64,000 nucleotides of DNA from Bermanella sp051277445 (GCA_051277445.1 JBNMQC010000001.1:124001-188000), one strand, 5' to 3'; numbered from the stretch's first letter, positions 19,653 through 29,397 are shown. Notes: generated by a model from the sequence alone, not told the origin. Numbers and translations: made by a program.

Positions 19653-20558
19653 ATGGTTAATATAGATGCGGTAAAGCAGTACCTACTGGCTCTGCAAGAT
19701 AATATTTGTGAGCAGTTGGCCGCAGAAGATGGTGGTGCCATCTTTACCGAGGAAAACTGGGTTCGCGAACAAGGGGGCGGTGGCCGCACTCGAGTCATGG
19801 CCAATGGAAGCGTGATCGAAAAAGGCGGTGTGAATTTTAGCCATGTTTTTGGCGATACCCTTCCACCGAGCGCTACGGCGAACCGCCCAGAATTAGCGGG
19901 TCGCAGTTTCCAAGCCATGGGGGTCAGTTTAGTGATTCACCCGCATAACCCTTATGTGCCCACAAGCCATGCAAACGTGCGTTTCTTTGTGGCAGAAAAA
20001 GAAGGGGAAGAGCCCGTTTGGTGGTTCGGCGGTGGTTTTGACCTAACCCCTTACTACGGCAATGAAGACGATGTGCGTGCATGGCACCAAACCGCTAAAG
20101 ATGCGTGTGACCCGTTTGGTGACGGCGTGTATGAAAAATACAAAAACTGGTGCGATGAGTATTTCCACCTAAAACACCGCGACGAACCCCGTGGTGTGGG
20201 TGGTCTGTTTTTTGATGACCTTTACGAAGACGGTTTTGATAAGAGCTTTGCCTTTATGCAAAGTGTGGGTGACCACTTTATTAAAGCGTATCGACCGATT
20301 ATGGCGGCGCGTAAAGACACCCCGTTTGGCGAGCGCGAGCGTAAATTCCAATGCTATCGTCGTGGGCGCTATGTCGAGTTTAACTTGGTATTTGATCGCG
20401 GCACGATTTTTGGATTACAAACCGGTGGGCGCACCGAGTCCATCTTGATGTCCTTACCGCCCATTGTCCATTGGGACTATAACTGGCAGCCAGAACCTGG
20501 TAGCGCTGAAGATAAGCTATACACCGACTTTTTAGTGAAAAAAGACTGGTTAGCGTAA
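19653..20558 (+). CDS. hemF: Oxygen-dependent coproporphyrinogen III oxidase
   Basis: 301 aa, the normal HemF length. It oxidatively decarboxylates coproporphyrinogen III to protoporphyrinogen IX using O2. Family signatures are seen throughout: GGGGRTRVMANG, HPHNPYVPTSHANVRF, WWFGGGFDLTPYYG and a C-terminal FNLVFDRGTIFGLQTGGR. Its aerobic chemistry fits an aerobe. Lies in tsaC-hemF-aroE. Confidence 0.98.
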   Translation: MVNIDAVKQYLLALQDNICEQLAAEDGGAIFTEENWVREQGGGGRTRVMANGSVIEKGGVNFSHVFGDTLPPSATANRPELAGRSFQAMGVSLVIHPHNPYVPTSHANVRFFVAEKEGEEPVWWFGGGFDLTPYYGNEDDVRAWHQTAKDACDPFGDGVYEKYKNWCDEYFHLKHRDEPRGVGGLFFDDLYEDGFDKSFAFMQSVGDHFIKAYRPIMAARKDTPFGERERKFQCYRRGRYVEFNLVFDRGTIFGLQTGGRTESILMSLPPIVHWDYNWQPEPGSAEDKLYTDFLVKKDWLA

Positions 20559-20595
20559 CTCCATTTAAGAACTATTCGTCACAGAGGCCATTTGA

Positions 20596-21423
20596 GTGAC
20601 CGACTTATATGCGGTAATGGGCAACCCCATTAATCATAGTAAAAGCCCGAGCATTCATGCTCAGTTTGCCGAGCAAGCAAAGCAAGACTTGGTTTACAGC
20701 GCCATGCTTGTGCCCATCGAAGGGTTCGATGCAGCGGTAAAAGATTTCTTTAAAGGCTCCGGTAAGGGTTTAAATATTACCGTGCCATTTAAAGAGCAAG
20801 CCTTCGTATTGGCTAACGCACTGACGCCTCGCGCACAGACAGCGCAAGCGGTGAACACGCTGATGCTACAAGAAGACGGCAGCATTCTTGGTGACAACAC
20901 AGATGGTGCTGGTTTAGTGCGTGATCTTGTGATGAATCAGCAAGTGGAAATTACGGGCAAACGCGTGTTAGTGATTGGTGCCGGTGGCGCGGTACGCGGC
21001 ATCTTGCAGCCATTCTTAGAGCAAGACCCAGAGCTAATCGTAATCGTTAATCGCACAGTAGAAAAAGCACAGGCATTAGCGGATAGCTTCAAGGACTTTG
21101 GCAATATTCAGGCTCAGCGCTTTGAAGACTTGTCCGAACCATTTGATGTAATCATCAATGGTACGTCCGCAAGTTTAAGTGGCGACGTGCCGCCATTGCC
21201 GGACACAGTCGTTGCTGTAAATACGGCGGTTTATGACATGATGTATAGCCGAGAATTAACCCCGTTTTTAGTTTGGGCGCAAAAACTCGGAGCAAGAAAA
21301 GTCATTGATGGCTTGGGTATGCTAGTGGAGCAGGCGGCGGTCAGTTTTGAACTGTGGCGTGGTAAAAAGCCAGACAGTATTGCAGTGCTCAGCGATTTAC
21401 GTGAGCAACTACAAGGTAAGTAA
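20596..21423 (+). CDS. aroE: Shikimate dehydrogenase
   Basis: 275 aa, starting at GTG. It reduces 3-dehydroshikimate to shikimate with NADPH. Visible: shikimate-binding NPINHSKSPSIH, catalytic lysine in NITVPFKEQAF, aspartate in DNTDGAGLVRDL, NADPH loop VIGAGGAVRGIL, NRTVEKA and the C-terminal GLGMLVEQAA. Last gene of the plus-strand group, followed by a bidirectional terminator. Confidence 0.97.
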   Translation: MTDLYAVMGNPINHSKSPSIHAQFAEQAKQDLVYSAMLVPIEGFDAAVKDFFKGSGKGLNITVPFKEQAFVLANALTPRAQTAQAVNTLMLQEDGSILGDNTDGAGLVRDLVMNQQVEITGKRVLVIGAGGAVRGILQPFLEQDPELIVIVNRTVEKAQALADSFKDFGNIQAQRFEDLSEPFDVIINGTSASLSGDVPPLPDTVVAVNTAVYDMMYSRELTPFLVWAQKLGARKVIDGLGMLVEQAAVSFELWRGKKPDSIAVLSDLREQLQGK

Positions 21424-21452
21424 GCAACCTTGAAAGCTGAGAGATAGATATA

Positions 21453-21488
21453 AAAAAAGCACCTTAAGAAATCTTAAGGTGCTTTTTT
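21453..21488. terminator. Bidirectional terminator aroE / small conserved gene
   Basis: 17-bp inverted repeat (core GCACCTTAAGA / TCTTAAGGTGC) with A-run and T-run flanks between two convergent stop codons. Confidence 0.88.
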
Positions 21489-21489
21489 A

Positions 21490-21675
21490 TTAGTCTTCTA
21501 AATCCCAGTAATCATCGAGCTGCATTTTTTTGCGCTCAAGGTGTGCCTCAATGGCGCGTCGAGCAACCAGTTTGGCAGACGCCTCACTCTTTTTGCTCAC
21601 CACGATATTTCCTTTCTTATCAAAATTTACCAGCTCTTCACTGGCCTGATCTTTGATGACTGCAGTTGCTTCCAT
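21490..21675 (-). CDS. Small conserved acidic protein (PA3496-like)
   Basis: 61 aa, predicted soluble and cytoplasmic. The C-terminal half (ARRAIEAHLERKKMQLDDYW) is an arginine/lysine-rich helix ending in an acidic DDYWDLED tail, resembling from memory the small PA3496-type proteins of pseudomonads. A good terminator directly follows, which supports a real gene. Function unknown. Confidence 0.7.
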   Translation of the reverse strand: MEATAVIKDQASEELVNFDKKGNIVVSKKSEASAKLVARRAIEAHLERKKMQLDDYWDLED

Positions 21676-21825
21676 GGATCACCCTTTTGATTACCTGTCT
21701 TAGACGGCTTATTGTTATTAATAAAGGTGACAACAGCATGACAATAAATGGCTCAAAAAACAATCACTTAACGAGTTGAAATGCTAATAATGGTGCAAAC
21801 TCAGCATAAATAATGGCTTTATTGT

Positions 21826-22695
21826 TTATTTTTTGATCGTATTTTCGCTGTGGCGTAATGAGCTAATGCTTTTTTTAACCTTCGCTAAGTGCTCAATAAA
21901 GTCGGGCCCTTTGCGCTGGGCGACACCCACAGCCAAGCAATCAATGACCAATAAGTGCGCAATGCGTGAGGTCATGGGGGTAAACACATCTGTGTCTTCG
22001 TTAATATCCACATGAATGGGCAGATCTGCTAAACCACTCACGGGTGTGTTTGGAGGAGACAGCGAAATCACATGTGCACCTTGTTGTTGCGCCATATCCA
22101 TTGCGTGGAGTAAATCTTTTGTGCGGCCACTTTGGCTAATGGCCACCACGACGTCATCTTGTTGCAAGGTGACGGCAGACATACATTGCATGTGTGGGTC
22201 GGAATAGGCCACGGTAGAAAACTGCAAGCGGAAAAACTTATGCATGGCATCCATGGCCACGGCACCGGAAGCACCAAAGCCATAAAATTCCACCCGCTTG
22301 GATTTGTTTAATGCATCAATGGCCGCCGCCACTTGTGCAGAATCCAAAAAATTCCGAGTGGTAATGATTTGATTAATGCTGGTATCGAAAATCTTTTTAA
22401 TGATATCCGAGCTGGTGTCATCCTCGGCAATGGCAAATTGGCCAAGGCTATGATGCACCGTATTGCTTTGTGCCATGCGCACTTTAAATGCTTGAAAACC
22501 ATTTAACCCCAGTGCGCGGCAGAAACGCACAATGGTGGGTTCGCTCACCATGGCTTCTTGGGCAAGATCCACAATGCGCATGTGAATAACAGAATCCACA
22601 TTACTGAGCACGTACTCGGCCACCTTCACTTCAGATTTACGCATCTGTGGAATGGCTTGGCGGATTTGATCAATAAAGGGGTTTTGATGAGGCAC
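21826..22695 (-). CDS. hexR: RpiR-family transcriptional regulator, HexR-like
   Basis: 289 aa. An N-terminal RpiR helix-turn-helix (residues ~1-77; MRKSEVKVAEYVLSN, SEPTIVRFCRALGLNGFQAF) is followed by a SIS sugar-phosphate domain (~120-260; VEFYGFGASGAVAMDAMHKF, VVAISQSGRTKDLLHAM). HexR in pseudomonads senses KDPG and represses glucose and central-carbon genes. Here no zwf, edd or other sugar gene is adjacent, so the target set is inferred from family only. Divergent from uvrD. Confidence 0.82.
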   Translation of the reverse strand: MPHQNPFIDQIRQAIPQMRKSEVKVAEYVLSNVDSVIHMRIVDLAQEAMVSEPTIVRFCRALGLNGFQAFKVRMAQSNTVHHSLGQFAIAEDDTSSDIIKKIFDTSINQIITTRNFLDSAQVAAAIDALNKSKRVEFYGFGASGAVAMDAMHKFFRLQFSTVAYSDPHMQCMSAVTLQQDDVVVAISQSGRTKDLLHAMDMAQQQGAHVISLSPPNTPVSGLADLPIHVDINEDTDVFTPMTSRIAHLLVIDCLAVGVAQRKGPDFIEHLAKVKKSISSLRHSENTIKK

Positions 22696-22813
22696 TGTGG
22701 GCTCGCTTCAGGCTTTGGCGCAAGTATAGCCTAAAGTCATTTATGATCAGAAGCCTTAATACCATTCACTGTAAGGATGGACAGTAATGACTGCAAGCTG
22801 GGCCATGCTCAGA

Positions 22814-22819
22814 TATAAT
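22814..22819 (+). promoter_or_regulatory. Consensus -10 element upstream of uvrD
   Basis: TATAAT preceded by AGA and followed by G, 28 nt before the ATG at 22847. The -35 is weak (CTGCAA at 22791, spacer 17). Its position supports the internal ATG as the uvrD start. Confidence 0.5.
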
Positions 22820-22846
22820 GCCCCCTCATTTAATAGACAGCTTGTT

Positions 22847-25048
22847 ATGGACGTTACCGAACTTTTAGACGGGTTAAACCCGCAACAGCGCGAAGCGGTT
22901 GCTTCACCGTTAAACCATCAACTCGTGTTAGCGGGAGCAGGCTCGGGCAAAACTCGCGTGCTGGTGCATCGTATTGCATGGCTCATGCAAATTGAACACG
23001 TCAGCCCAGGTTCTATTCTAGCGGTGACCTTTACCAACAAAGCGGCCAAAGAAATGCGTCACCGTGTAGAAGAGCTGACCGGCATCAGTCCACGCCATTT
23101 ATGGATCGGCACCTTTCACTCATTGGCTCACCGTTTGTTGCGTACCCATTGGAAGCAAGCCAACCTGCCTGAGAACTTCCAGGTTATTGATAGCGATGAC
23201 CAACTGCGTTTAATCAAGCGTATCGTGCGCGCCATGAATATTGATGAAAATACCTACCAGCCAAAACAAGCTCAATGGTTTATCAACGAACAAAAAGACG
23301 AAGGTTTAAGAGCGGCCCATATACAACCATTCAATGATGAGTGGGCGCAAACCATGGTCACCATCTACGGCGCCTATGAAGAAGCCTGTCAGCGCGCTGG
23401 TATGGTGGATTTTGCCGAACTGTTATTGCGTGCCCATGAGCTTTGGTTAAATCAGCCTGCGGTTTTAGCGCAATATCAAAATCGCTTTCGTTATATTTTG
23501 GTGGACGAGTTTCAAGATACCAACAGCATTCAATATGCCTGGTTACGTGTGCTGGCTGGCAATGTGGTGCCGGTGATGGCCGTGGGGGATGACGATCAGT
23601 CCATTTATGGCTGGCGTGGTGCGCGTATTGAAAACATTCAACAGTTCACCAAAGACTTCAGCGGCGCTCAACAGGTTAAGTTAGAGCAAAACTACCGTAG
23701 CACCAGTAATATCCTAAATGCCGCCAATGCCGTCATTGATAATAACCCGTCGCGTTTGGGCAAAAATCTATGGACAGAAGGTGAGCCCGGTGAGCTGATT
23801 TCCTTATACAGCGCCTTTAACGAGCAAGACGAAGCGCGCTTTATATGTGATGAAATTGAAAGCTGGAAAAAAGCCAACCCCACTAAACGTTACGAAAACT
23901 GCGCCATTTTGTATCGCTCAAACGCTCAGTCGCGCGTAATCGAAGAAGCCTTTATTCGTGCCAGTTTGCCGTATCGCATTTACGGTGGTCAGCGTTTCTA
24001 CGACCGCCTTGAAATCAAAAATGCCATGGCGTATTTGCGCCTGCTATTAAACCGTCATGACGATGCCGCGTTAGAGCGCGTCATCAATGTGCCGGCCCGT
24101 GCCATCGGTGAAAAGACTGTGCAGCAATTACGCTCTTTCGCCCGAGAGCATGGCACTTCTTTATGGCAAGCCTTAGAGCAAAGCATTAGACAGAAATTAT
24201 TATCCGCCCGTGCTCTAACGTCGTTAAGTAAGTTTGAAGAACTGCTGGATGAAATGGAAGTGAGCACACAAAACATTGAGCTGCATGAACAAGTGGATCA
24301 TGTGATTCAGCACAGTGGCTTGATCGAACATCACCAAAAAGAAAAAGGCGAAAAGGCCCAAGCCCGCTTAGAAAACTTAGACGAGCTGGTCACCGCCGCA
24401 AAAAGTTTTGACCCTGAAGCCATGCAAGAAATTCCACCCGAGGGTGAAGAGGCGGTGAGCTACACATCACCCATGGCGGCGTTTATTGATCAAGCGGCAT
24501 TGGATGCCGGCGACTCACAAGCGGATGAATTTGAAGACAGCGTGCAAATGATGACGTTGCACAGCGCCAAAGGTTTGGAATTCCCGTTGGTGTTCTTAGC
24601 CGGTGTCGAAGAGGGCTTGTTCCCCCATAAAATGTCAGCCGATGACCCCAACCGTTTAGAAGAAGAGCGCCGTCTGTGTTATGTGGGTATTACCCGCGCC
24701 ATGGAAAAACTCATCATGACCTATGCCGAAAGTCGCCGCTTGCATGGTCAAGAAACCTTCAACTCACCATCGCGTTTTATTCGCGAAATTCCAAAAGAAT
24801 ATCTACAAGAAGTGCGCTTAAAAAGCACGGTGAAAAAACCGGTATCCAATTACTTCAGCACCCAAAGCGCCAAAGAAGCCACTGGCTTGAATATCGGTCA
24901 GCGGGTTTGGCATGAGAAGTTTGGTGAAGGTGTAGTGCTGGACATGGAAGGCCAGGGGCCGCAAACCCGCTTACAAGTGTCGTTTGATTTTGATGGCACC
25001 AAATGGCTGGTTTCAGCGTATGCAAACTTAAGACCTATGGATGATTAA
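22847..25048 (+). CDS. uvrD: DNA helicase II (UvrD)
   Basis: 733 aa from ATG 22847, whose MDVTELLDGLNPQQREAV matches the family N-terminus. An in-frame ATG at 22787 has a better ribosome-binding site (AAGGA) but would lie upstream of the TATAAT box. SF1A 3'-5' helicase for mismatch and nucleotide-excision repair. Motifs: Walker A GAGSGKTRVL, VTFTNKAAKEM, Walker B VDEFQDTN, GDDDQSIYGWRGA, QNYRST, MTLHSAKGLEFP, YVGITRAMEKL. The C-terminal tail carries the usual UvrD Tudor-like segment. Confidence 0.97.
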   Translation: MDVTELLDGLNPQQREAVASPLNHQLVLAGAGSGKTRVLVHRIAWLMQIEHVSPGSILAVTFTNKAAKEMRHRVEELTGISPRHLWIGTFHSLAHRLLRTHWKQANLPENFQVIDSDDQLRLIKRIVRAMNIDENTYQPKQAQWFINEQKDEGLRAAHIQPFNDEWAQTMVTIYGAYEEACQRAGMVDFAELLLRAHELWLNQPAVLAQYQNRFRYILVDEFQDTNSIQYAWLRVLAGNVVPVMAVGDDDQSIYGWRGARIENIQQFTKDFSGAQQVKLEQNYRSTSNILNAANAVIDNNPSRLGKNLWTEGEPGELISLYSAFNEQDEARFICDEIESWKKANPTKRYENCAILYRSNAQSRVIEEAFIRASLPYRIYGGQRFYDRLEIKNAMAYLRLLLNRHDDAALERVINVPARAIGEKTVQQLRSFAREHGTSLWQALEQSIRQKLLSARALTSLSKFEELLDEMEVSTQNIELHEQVDHVIQHSGLIEHHQKEKGEKAQARLENLDELVTAAKSFDPEAMQEIPPEGEEAVSYTSPMAAFIDQAALDAGDSQADEFEDSVQMMTLHSAKGLEFPLVFLAGVEEGLFPHKMSADDPNRLEEERRLCYVGITRAMEKLIMTYAESRRLHGQETFNSPSRFIREIPKEYLQEVRLKSTVKKPVSNYFSTQSAKEATGLNIGQRVWHEKFGEGVVLDMEGQGPQTRLQVSFDFDGTKWLVSAYANLRPMDD

Positions 25049-25133
25049 TATTAGATTGCTGGGTCGCGCCCCTGCGCGCGATAACAAAAAAAATAAATAA
25101 AAATATAAAACTAAAATAAGAAGGAGATTATTA

Positions 25134-26216
25134 ATGAAAGCTATCCTTATCGGTGTTTTAGCAATCTTGCTAAGCGCCTGCGGTGAAAAAACAGAGACAG
25201 GCGCCAAAAGCGCCGAGCCAAAACAAACATTTGAATGGAAGTTGGTCACCAGCTGGCCGAAAAACTTTCCAGGTTTAGGTACGGGCCCTGAGAAGTTCGC
25301 CAAAATGGTAGATGACATGTCTGGCGGGCGTTTAAAAATTAAAGTCTATGGTGCTGGCCAATTAGTGCCAGCGCTTGAAGTGTTTGATGCGGTTTCCCGT
25401 GGCACGGCGCAAATGGGTCACAGCGGTGCGTATTATTGGAAAGGCAAAGCCCCTGCGGCACAGTTTTTCACCTCAGTGCCGTTTGGTTTAACCGCACAAG
25501 AAATGCATGGCTGGATTCATTACGGCGGCGGTATGGAATTATGGCAAGAAGTGTATGCGCCATTTAATTTGATTCCATTGGCTGGCGGCAATACTGGCGT
25601 GCAAATGGGTGGCTGGTTCAATAAAGAAATAAATAGCCTTAAAGATTTAGACGGTTTAAAAATGCGTATCCCTGGTTTAGGTGGTGAAGTGCTGCAACGC
25701 GCTGGTGGCACACCGGTAACCTTACCGGGCGCTGAATTATTCACCGCACTGCAAACCGGAGCCATTGACGCCACTGAATGGGTGGGGCCATACAATGACC
25801 TAGCCTTTGGTTTATATAAAGCGGCGAAATACTACTACTATCCAGGCTGGCATGAGCCAGGCTCCATGATGGAATACACCGTTAACAAAACGGCATTTGA
25901 AGCCTTACCAAAAGACTTACAAGCCATCGTAAAAGTGGCATCCCGTGCTGCCAACCAAGACATGCTGGACGAATACACCTCACGTAATAATAAAGCCCTG
26001 CAAGAGCTAATTAATAAGCATGGTGTTGATGTGCGCGCCTATCCAGATGACGTATTACAAAAACTAAAAGGTTTGTCGTATGAAGTACTAGAAGAATTAG
26101 CCGCGAAAGACCCAATGAGCAAAAAAGTGTATGAGTCGTTTAAGGCTTATAGAGATAATGTGGTGGAGTATCATAAGATTTCTGAGCAAGCGTATTTGAA
26201 TGCTCGTAGTAAATAA
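25134..26216 (+). CDS. TRAP transporter substrate-binding protein (DctP family, TakP-like)
   Basis: 360 aa with a strong ribosome-binding site (AAGGAGATTATTA before ATG). The N-terminus MKAILIGVLAILLSACGE is a lipoprotein signal with cysteine 17 in the lipobox. The mature part is a DctP-family binding protein (WKLVTSWPKNFPGLG, GRLKIKVYGAGQLVPALEVF, LQTGAIDATEWVGPYND) most like the TakP branch that binds 2-oxoacids. The permease genes dctQ and dctM lie 1.8 kb away on the opposite strand, so the system is probably split. The substrate is inferred. Confidence 0.9.
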   Translation: MKAILIGVLAILLSACGEKTETGAKSAEPKQTFEWKLVTSWPKNFPGLGTGPEKFAKMVDDMSGGRLKIKVYGAGQLVPALEVFDAVSRGTAQMGHSGAYYWKGKAPAAQFFTSVPFGLTAQEMHGWIHYGGGMELWQEVYAPFNLIPLAGGNTGVQMGGWFNKEINSLKDLDGLKMRIPGLGGEVLQRAGGTPVTLPGAELFTALQTGAIDATEWVGPYNDLAFGLYKAAKYYYYPGWHEPGSMMEYTVNKTAFEALPKDLQAIVKVASRAANQDMLDEYTSRNNKALQELINKHGVDVRAYPDDVLQKLKGLSYEVLEELAAKDPMSKKVYESFKAYRDNVVEYHKISEQAYLNARSK

Positions 26217-26234
26217 TTTAAACAAGGATTTGCT

Positions 26235-27014
26235 TTGAAGTATCTATTTAAAATCTACTTAATTTTAAGCGCGCTTTTTATTTCAGGGTGTGCAGCACCC
26301 TATAAACCACCAACAGAAAAGGCACCACAAAATTGGTATGGTAAAACTGGATTTTTATATGAAAAAAAAACGCTTAAGATTATTAATAGAGAGCCAAAAG
26401 AAGGCGATATTGTTTTAACGAGTAAAGTGCACCTAAGGCGAACAGCAGAAATTACAGATGGGGTTGTATTTCGCTCTGCATTTGGTAGCGAAATGCTTTT
26501 TTCAGCAGGTACAGCTATATGGGCAGAGCAGTACTCAGTATTCAAAGCTAAACGAAATGAACCTGAATATAAAAATCAACAGGAAGAAAACAATCCTATT
26601 GAATGGTGTGGATTTGTGAATGGCGGAAGTATCCATATTCCGGAATCAGAGTTGTATTGTATGTTCTGGGAAGCGCCTAATGAAGCTAGATATGTGAGAG
26701 GATACGGCAGTAAATTGGGTGCTTCTCATATACCTAGAAGTATTTCTAGCAAAGGTGGTACGTTGGGGCCAGTTCCTAACTTTATAGAAAAAGATATCAA
26801 GCTAGATGAAACGTTTACGGTTAAAATCTTTGTAGATAAGATAAATAAAATTGGAGTAAAATTCAAAGAGGATATTTCAAATGGTAGTTATGTTGTAAGT
26901 AGTAACTATTTCTATTTGAAATGGGCGGACAGTAATTTGGTGAATCGCGATGGTTTAAAATTGTCAGTATTTGCCAGTGATAATTACACTGCATTAAAAA
27001 TAAAAAGTGATTAA
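26235..27014 (+). CDS. Putative lipoprotein of unknown function
   Basis: 259 aa starting at TTG, preceded by AAGGA at 6-nt spacing. The signal MKYLFKIYLILSALFISGCA has a lipobox cysteine at 19. The mature protein is beta-rich and has no motif I recognise. Base composition is clearly more AT-rich than the flanking TRAP genes, suggesting a later insertion together with the next gene. Only 18 nt after the TRAP binding-protein gene, so it may be co-transcribed. Confidence 0.8.
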   Translation: MKYLFKIYLILSALFISGCAAPYKPPTEKAPQNWYGKTGFLYEKKTLKIINREPKEGDIVLTSKVHLRRTAEITDGVVFRSAFGSEMLFSAGTAIWAEQYSVFKAKRNEPEYKNQQEENNPIEWCGFVNGGSIHIPESELYCMFWEAPNEARYVRGYGSKLGASHIPRSISSKGGTLGPVPNFIEKDIKLDETFTVKIFVDKINKIGVKFKEDISNGSYVVSSNYFYLKWADSNLVNRDGLKLSVFASDNYTALKIKSD

Positions 27015-27022
27015 GGATAATA

Positions 27023-27397
27023 ATGAAGCACACAATTATAGGTCTATGTCTGCTGGTATTAGTTGGTTGTACTAGCATGACACAGCAATCATTCCCCTTG
27101 GCAGATATGCAACTTGTTGATCCAGATAAAGCATTAATCATTGTTAAGAGAAAAAGAGAGCATAGTCGAAGTGCTGTTCAGGCTGAAGTTTTCGATAATG
27201 GTCGGCTTGTTGGTAAATCTGGTGTTTTACCTCGAGCTGGGCAATCCAGTAATTGGTTAATTTGGGAGAGGGAACCGGGAGAAATGAAACTAGCGTTGAA
27301 ACCCGGAGATAAGGACCAAATAATTGAAAATGTGTTGGCTGGTAAGAAATATGAATATTTAATCTCAGATACTTTTTGGGGACTAACTCTTAAGTAA
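27023..27397 (+). CDS. Small lipoprotein, DUF2846-like
   Basis: 124 aa. Signal MKHTIIGLCLLVLVGCTS with cysteine 16 in the lipobox. The mature part (DKALIIVKRKRE, then VFDNGRLVGK, EPGEMKLAL) resembles DUF2846-type outer-membrane-associated lipoproteins of unknown role. It starts 8 nt after the previous lipoprotein gene and is followed by a terminator, so the pair ends the operon. Family assignment is tentative. Confidence 0.72.
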   Translation: MKHTIIGLCLLVLVGCTSMTQQSFPLADMQLVDPDKALIIVKRKREHSRSAVQAEVFDNGRLVGKSGVLPRAGQSSNWLIWEREPGEMKLALKPGDKDQIIENVLAGKKYEYLISDTFWGLTLK

Positions 27398-27403
27398 AAA
27401 ATT

Positions 27404-27430
27404 AAAACGGGAGTCATTGGCTCCCGTTTT
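27404..27430. terminator. Terminator after the lipoprotein pair
   Basis: 10-bp perfect stem (AAAACGGGAG / CTCCCGTTTT) with 7-nt loop between convergent genes, with T-rich sequence on the plus strand. Confidence 0.85.
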
Positions 27431-27464
27431 CTTTTCTACTAGCATCAGACATCTGGCCCAATTA

Positions 27465-27863
27465 TCAATCCTGCGGCACCTGACGAATACGTCCATTGTC
27501 ATCCATGGCCACATAGATAAATGTTGACTCACTCACCTTAGTTAGCTCATCGTAATAGGTGTTCTGACTCCACACTTCTACTTGTACATGAATAGACGTG
27601 CGACCAATCTCTTTCACCTTGGTATAGCAGCAAATGGCGTTGCCCGATTTCACCGGTGATAAAAACGCAGTGGCTTCGCTGGCCACCATGGTGACACGGC
27701 CTTTAGAGATCATCCGCGCCGTATCTTCGGCGGCGGCGTCCATTTTGCCTAATACCCAACCACCACTGATGTCGCCATTGGCGTTGCAGTCGGCTTGTGT
27801 GGGAATAATGCGCAGGGTTAACCTGCCATTGGGTAGCGGTGTGTCTTCAGTAAAATCATTCAT
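27465..27863 (-). CDS. Acyl-CoA thioesterase, YciA-type hotdog
   Basis: 132 aa, single hotdog domain. The segment NANGDISGGWVLGKMDAAAEDTAR carries the family catalytic aspartate region, followed by VASEATAFLSPVKSGNAICC and VQVEVWSQNTY. YciA enzymes hydrolyse short and medium acyl-CoAs in the cytoplasm. It stands alone between the two halves of the TRAP system. Confidence 0.88.
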   Translation of the reverse strand: MNDFTEDTPLPNGRLTLRIIPTQADCNANGDISGGWVLGKMDAAAEDTARMISKGRVTMVASEATAFLSPVKSGNAICCYTKVKEIGRTSIHVQVEVWSQNTYYDELTKVSESTFIYVAMDDNGRIRQVPQD

Positions 27864-28029
27864 GATGTCATCTTATTATGTTTATTAATGGGAGCCGTTT
27901 TACTCCCATTGGTTTTGCAATACAAGCGAACACATTGTTGTGGGTCACAAACCCATGACTGATTGTTTAATCATGGGTAAAACTGTGAGCTAGGGGGCTT
28001 TTTAGAGTGCTTGTGTGCTTGGTTTGTTT

Positions 28030-29397
28030 TTAGTTATAGATTTGATCCGGCAACCAGGTGGCCAGCTCTGGTATGCAGGCAAGCAATATCAGCACCAATA
28101 ATTGGATTAAGATAAACGGCATCACGCCCTTGTAGATATCCAGGCTCTTGACTGTATCACCGGCCACACCGCGCAGATAAAACAGCGCAAAGCCAAAAGG
28201 CGGTGTTAAGAAGCTGGTTTGCAAGTTAATGGCAATCATGATGCCAAGCCAAACTGGGTCTAAGCCCATAGCCAGTAGAACAGGTGCTACGATGGGCACC
28301 ACCACAAAAGTGATCTCGATAAAGTCTAAGATAAAGCCTAAGAAAAAGATCACCACCATGACGACGATGGTGGCACCAATGACACCACCTGGCATGTCTT
28401 GGAAAAAGCTTTCCACGAGTTCATCGCCGCCGTAGCCACGGAACACCAGCGAGAAGACAGCCGCCCCAAAGAAGATCATGAACACCATGGCGCTCACGTT
28501 TAAGGTGCCATCCATGGTTTCTTTTAGCTGCTTCATGTTTAGGCTTTTGTTTAAAAACGCCAGCAAGGTGGCGCCTACCGCGCCCACACCAGCGGCTTCA
28601 GTAGGTGTAGCGATACCACTTAAAATGCTGCCCAGTACCGCAATAATCAGTAATAACGGTGGGGCCATTTGTTTAATGGCCTGTGCCCAACTGGCAGACT
28701 CATCGGTCTTGGCCATGGCCGGCGCCATTTCTGGTTTTAACCACGCTAAGACCAATACATAGACTATGTAGGCGAAGACTAAAATCAGCCCAGGAATTAA
28801 GGCGCCCATGAATAAGTCCGCCACAGAGATGGTCTCTGGGCTGAATATCCCCATTTTTAATTGGGCCTGCTGGTACGCGCTGGAAAGCACGTCTGCTAGC
28901 AGAATCAGCGCCATGGACGGCGGGATGATTTGCCCCAGCGTACCCGTGGCACAGATGGTGCCTGTGGCTAAAGCCGGGCTGTAATTGTTTTTCAGCATGG
29001 TGGGCAAGGTAATCACCCCCATGGTCACCACGGTGGCACCTATGATTCCGGTACTGGCAGCCAGCAGCATGCCCACTAAGATCACAGAGATGGCTAAACC
29101 GCCGCGCATGGAGCCAAATAAGCCGCCCATGGTTTTCAGTAGATTCTCAGCGATTTTGCTCTTTTCAAGCATGATGCCCATGAACACAAACAGAGGCACC
29201 GCAATCAACAGCTGATTACTCATGATGCCAAATAGGCGGTTGGGTAGGGCTTCTAAGAATGCGCCATCAAATTGGCCAGTAATCGTGCCTAGCAAGGCAA
29301 ACATCAGAGCCACGCCAGATAAGGTAAACGCCACTGGATAACCCAGCATCAATACGGCGCACACCGCAATAAACATAATAAAGGGCATGAATTCCAT
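28030..29397 (-). CDS. TRAP transporter large permease subunit (DctM)
   Basis: 455 aa, highly hydrophobic with about 12 membrane segments. DctM-family motifs include VPLFVFMGIMLEKS, a glycine-rich AASTGIIGATVVTMGVI, IIPPSMALILLADV and ATPTEAAGVGAVGAT. It is the main channel of a Na+-dependent TRAP transporter. Directly downstream of dctQ with no gap. Probable partner of the binding protein at 25134, which is on the other strand. Confidence 0.94.
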   Translation of the reverse strand: MEFMPFIMFIAVCAVLMLGYPVAFTLSGVALMFALLGTITGQFDGAFLEALPNRLFGIMSNQLLIAVPLFVFMGIMLEKSKIAENLLKTMGGLFGSMRGGLAISVILVGMLLAASTGIIGATVVTMGVITLPTMLKNNYSPALATGTICATGTLGQIIPPSMALILLADVLSSAYQQAQLKMGIFSPETISVADLFMGALIPGLILVFAYIVYVLVLAWLKPEMAPAMAKTDESASWAQAIKQMAPPLLLIIAVLGSILSGIATPTEAAGVGAVGATLLAFLNKSLNMKQLKETMDGTLNVSAMVFMIFFGAAVFSLVFRGYGGDELVESFFQDMPGGVIGATIVVMVVIFFLGFILDFIEITFVVVPIVAPVLLAMGLDPVWLGIMIAINLQTSFLTPPFGFALFYLRGVAGDTVKSLDIYKGVMPFILIQLLVLILLACIPELATWLPDQIYN

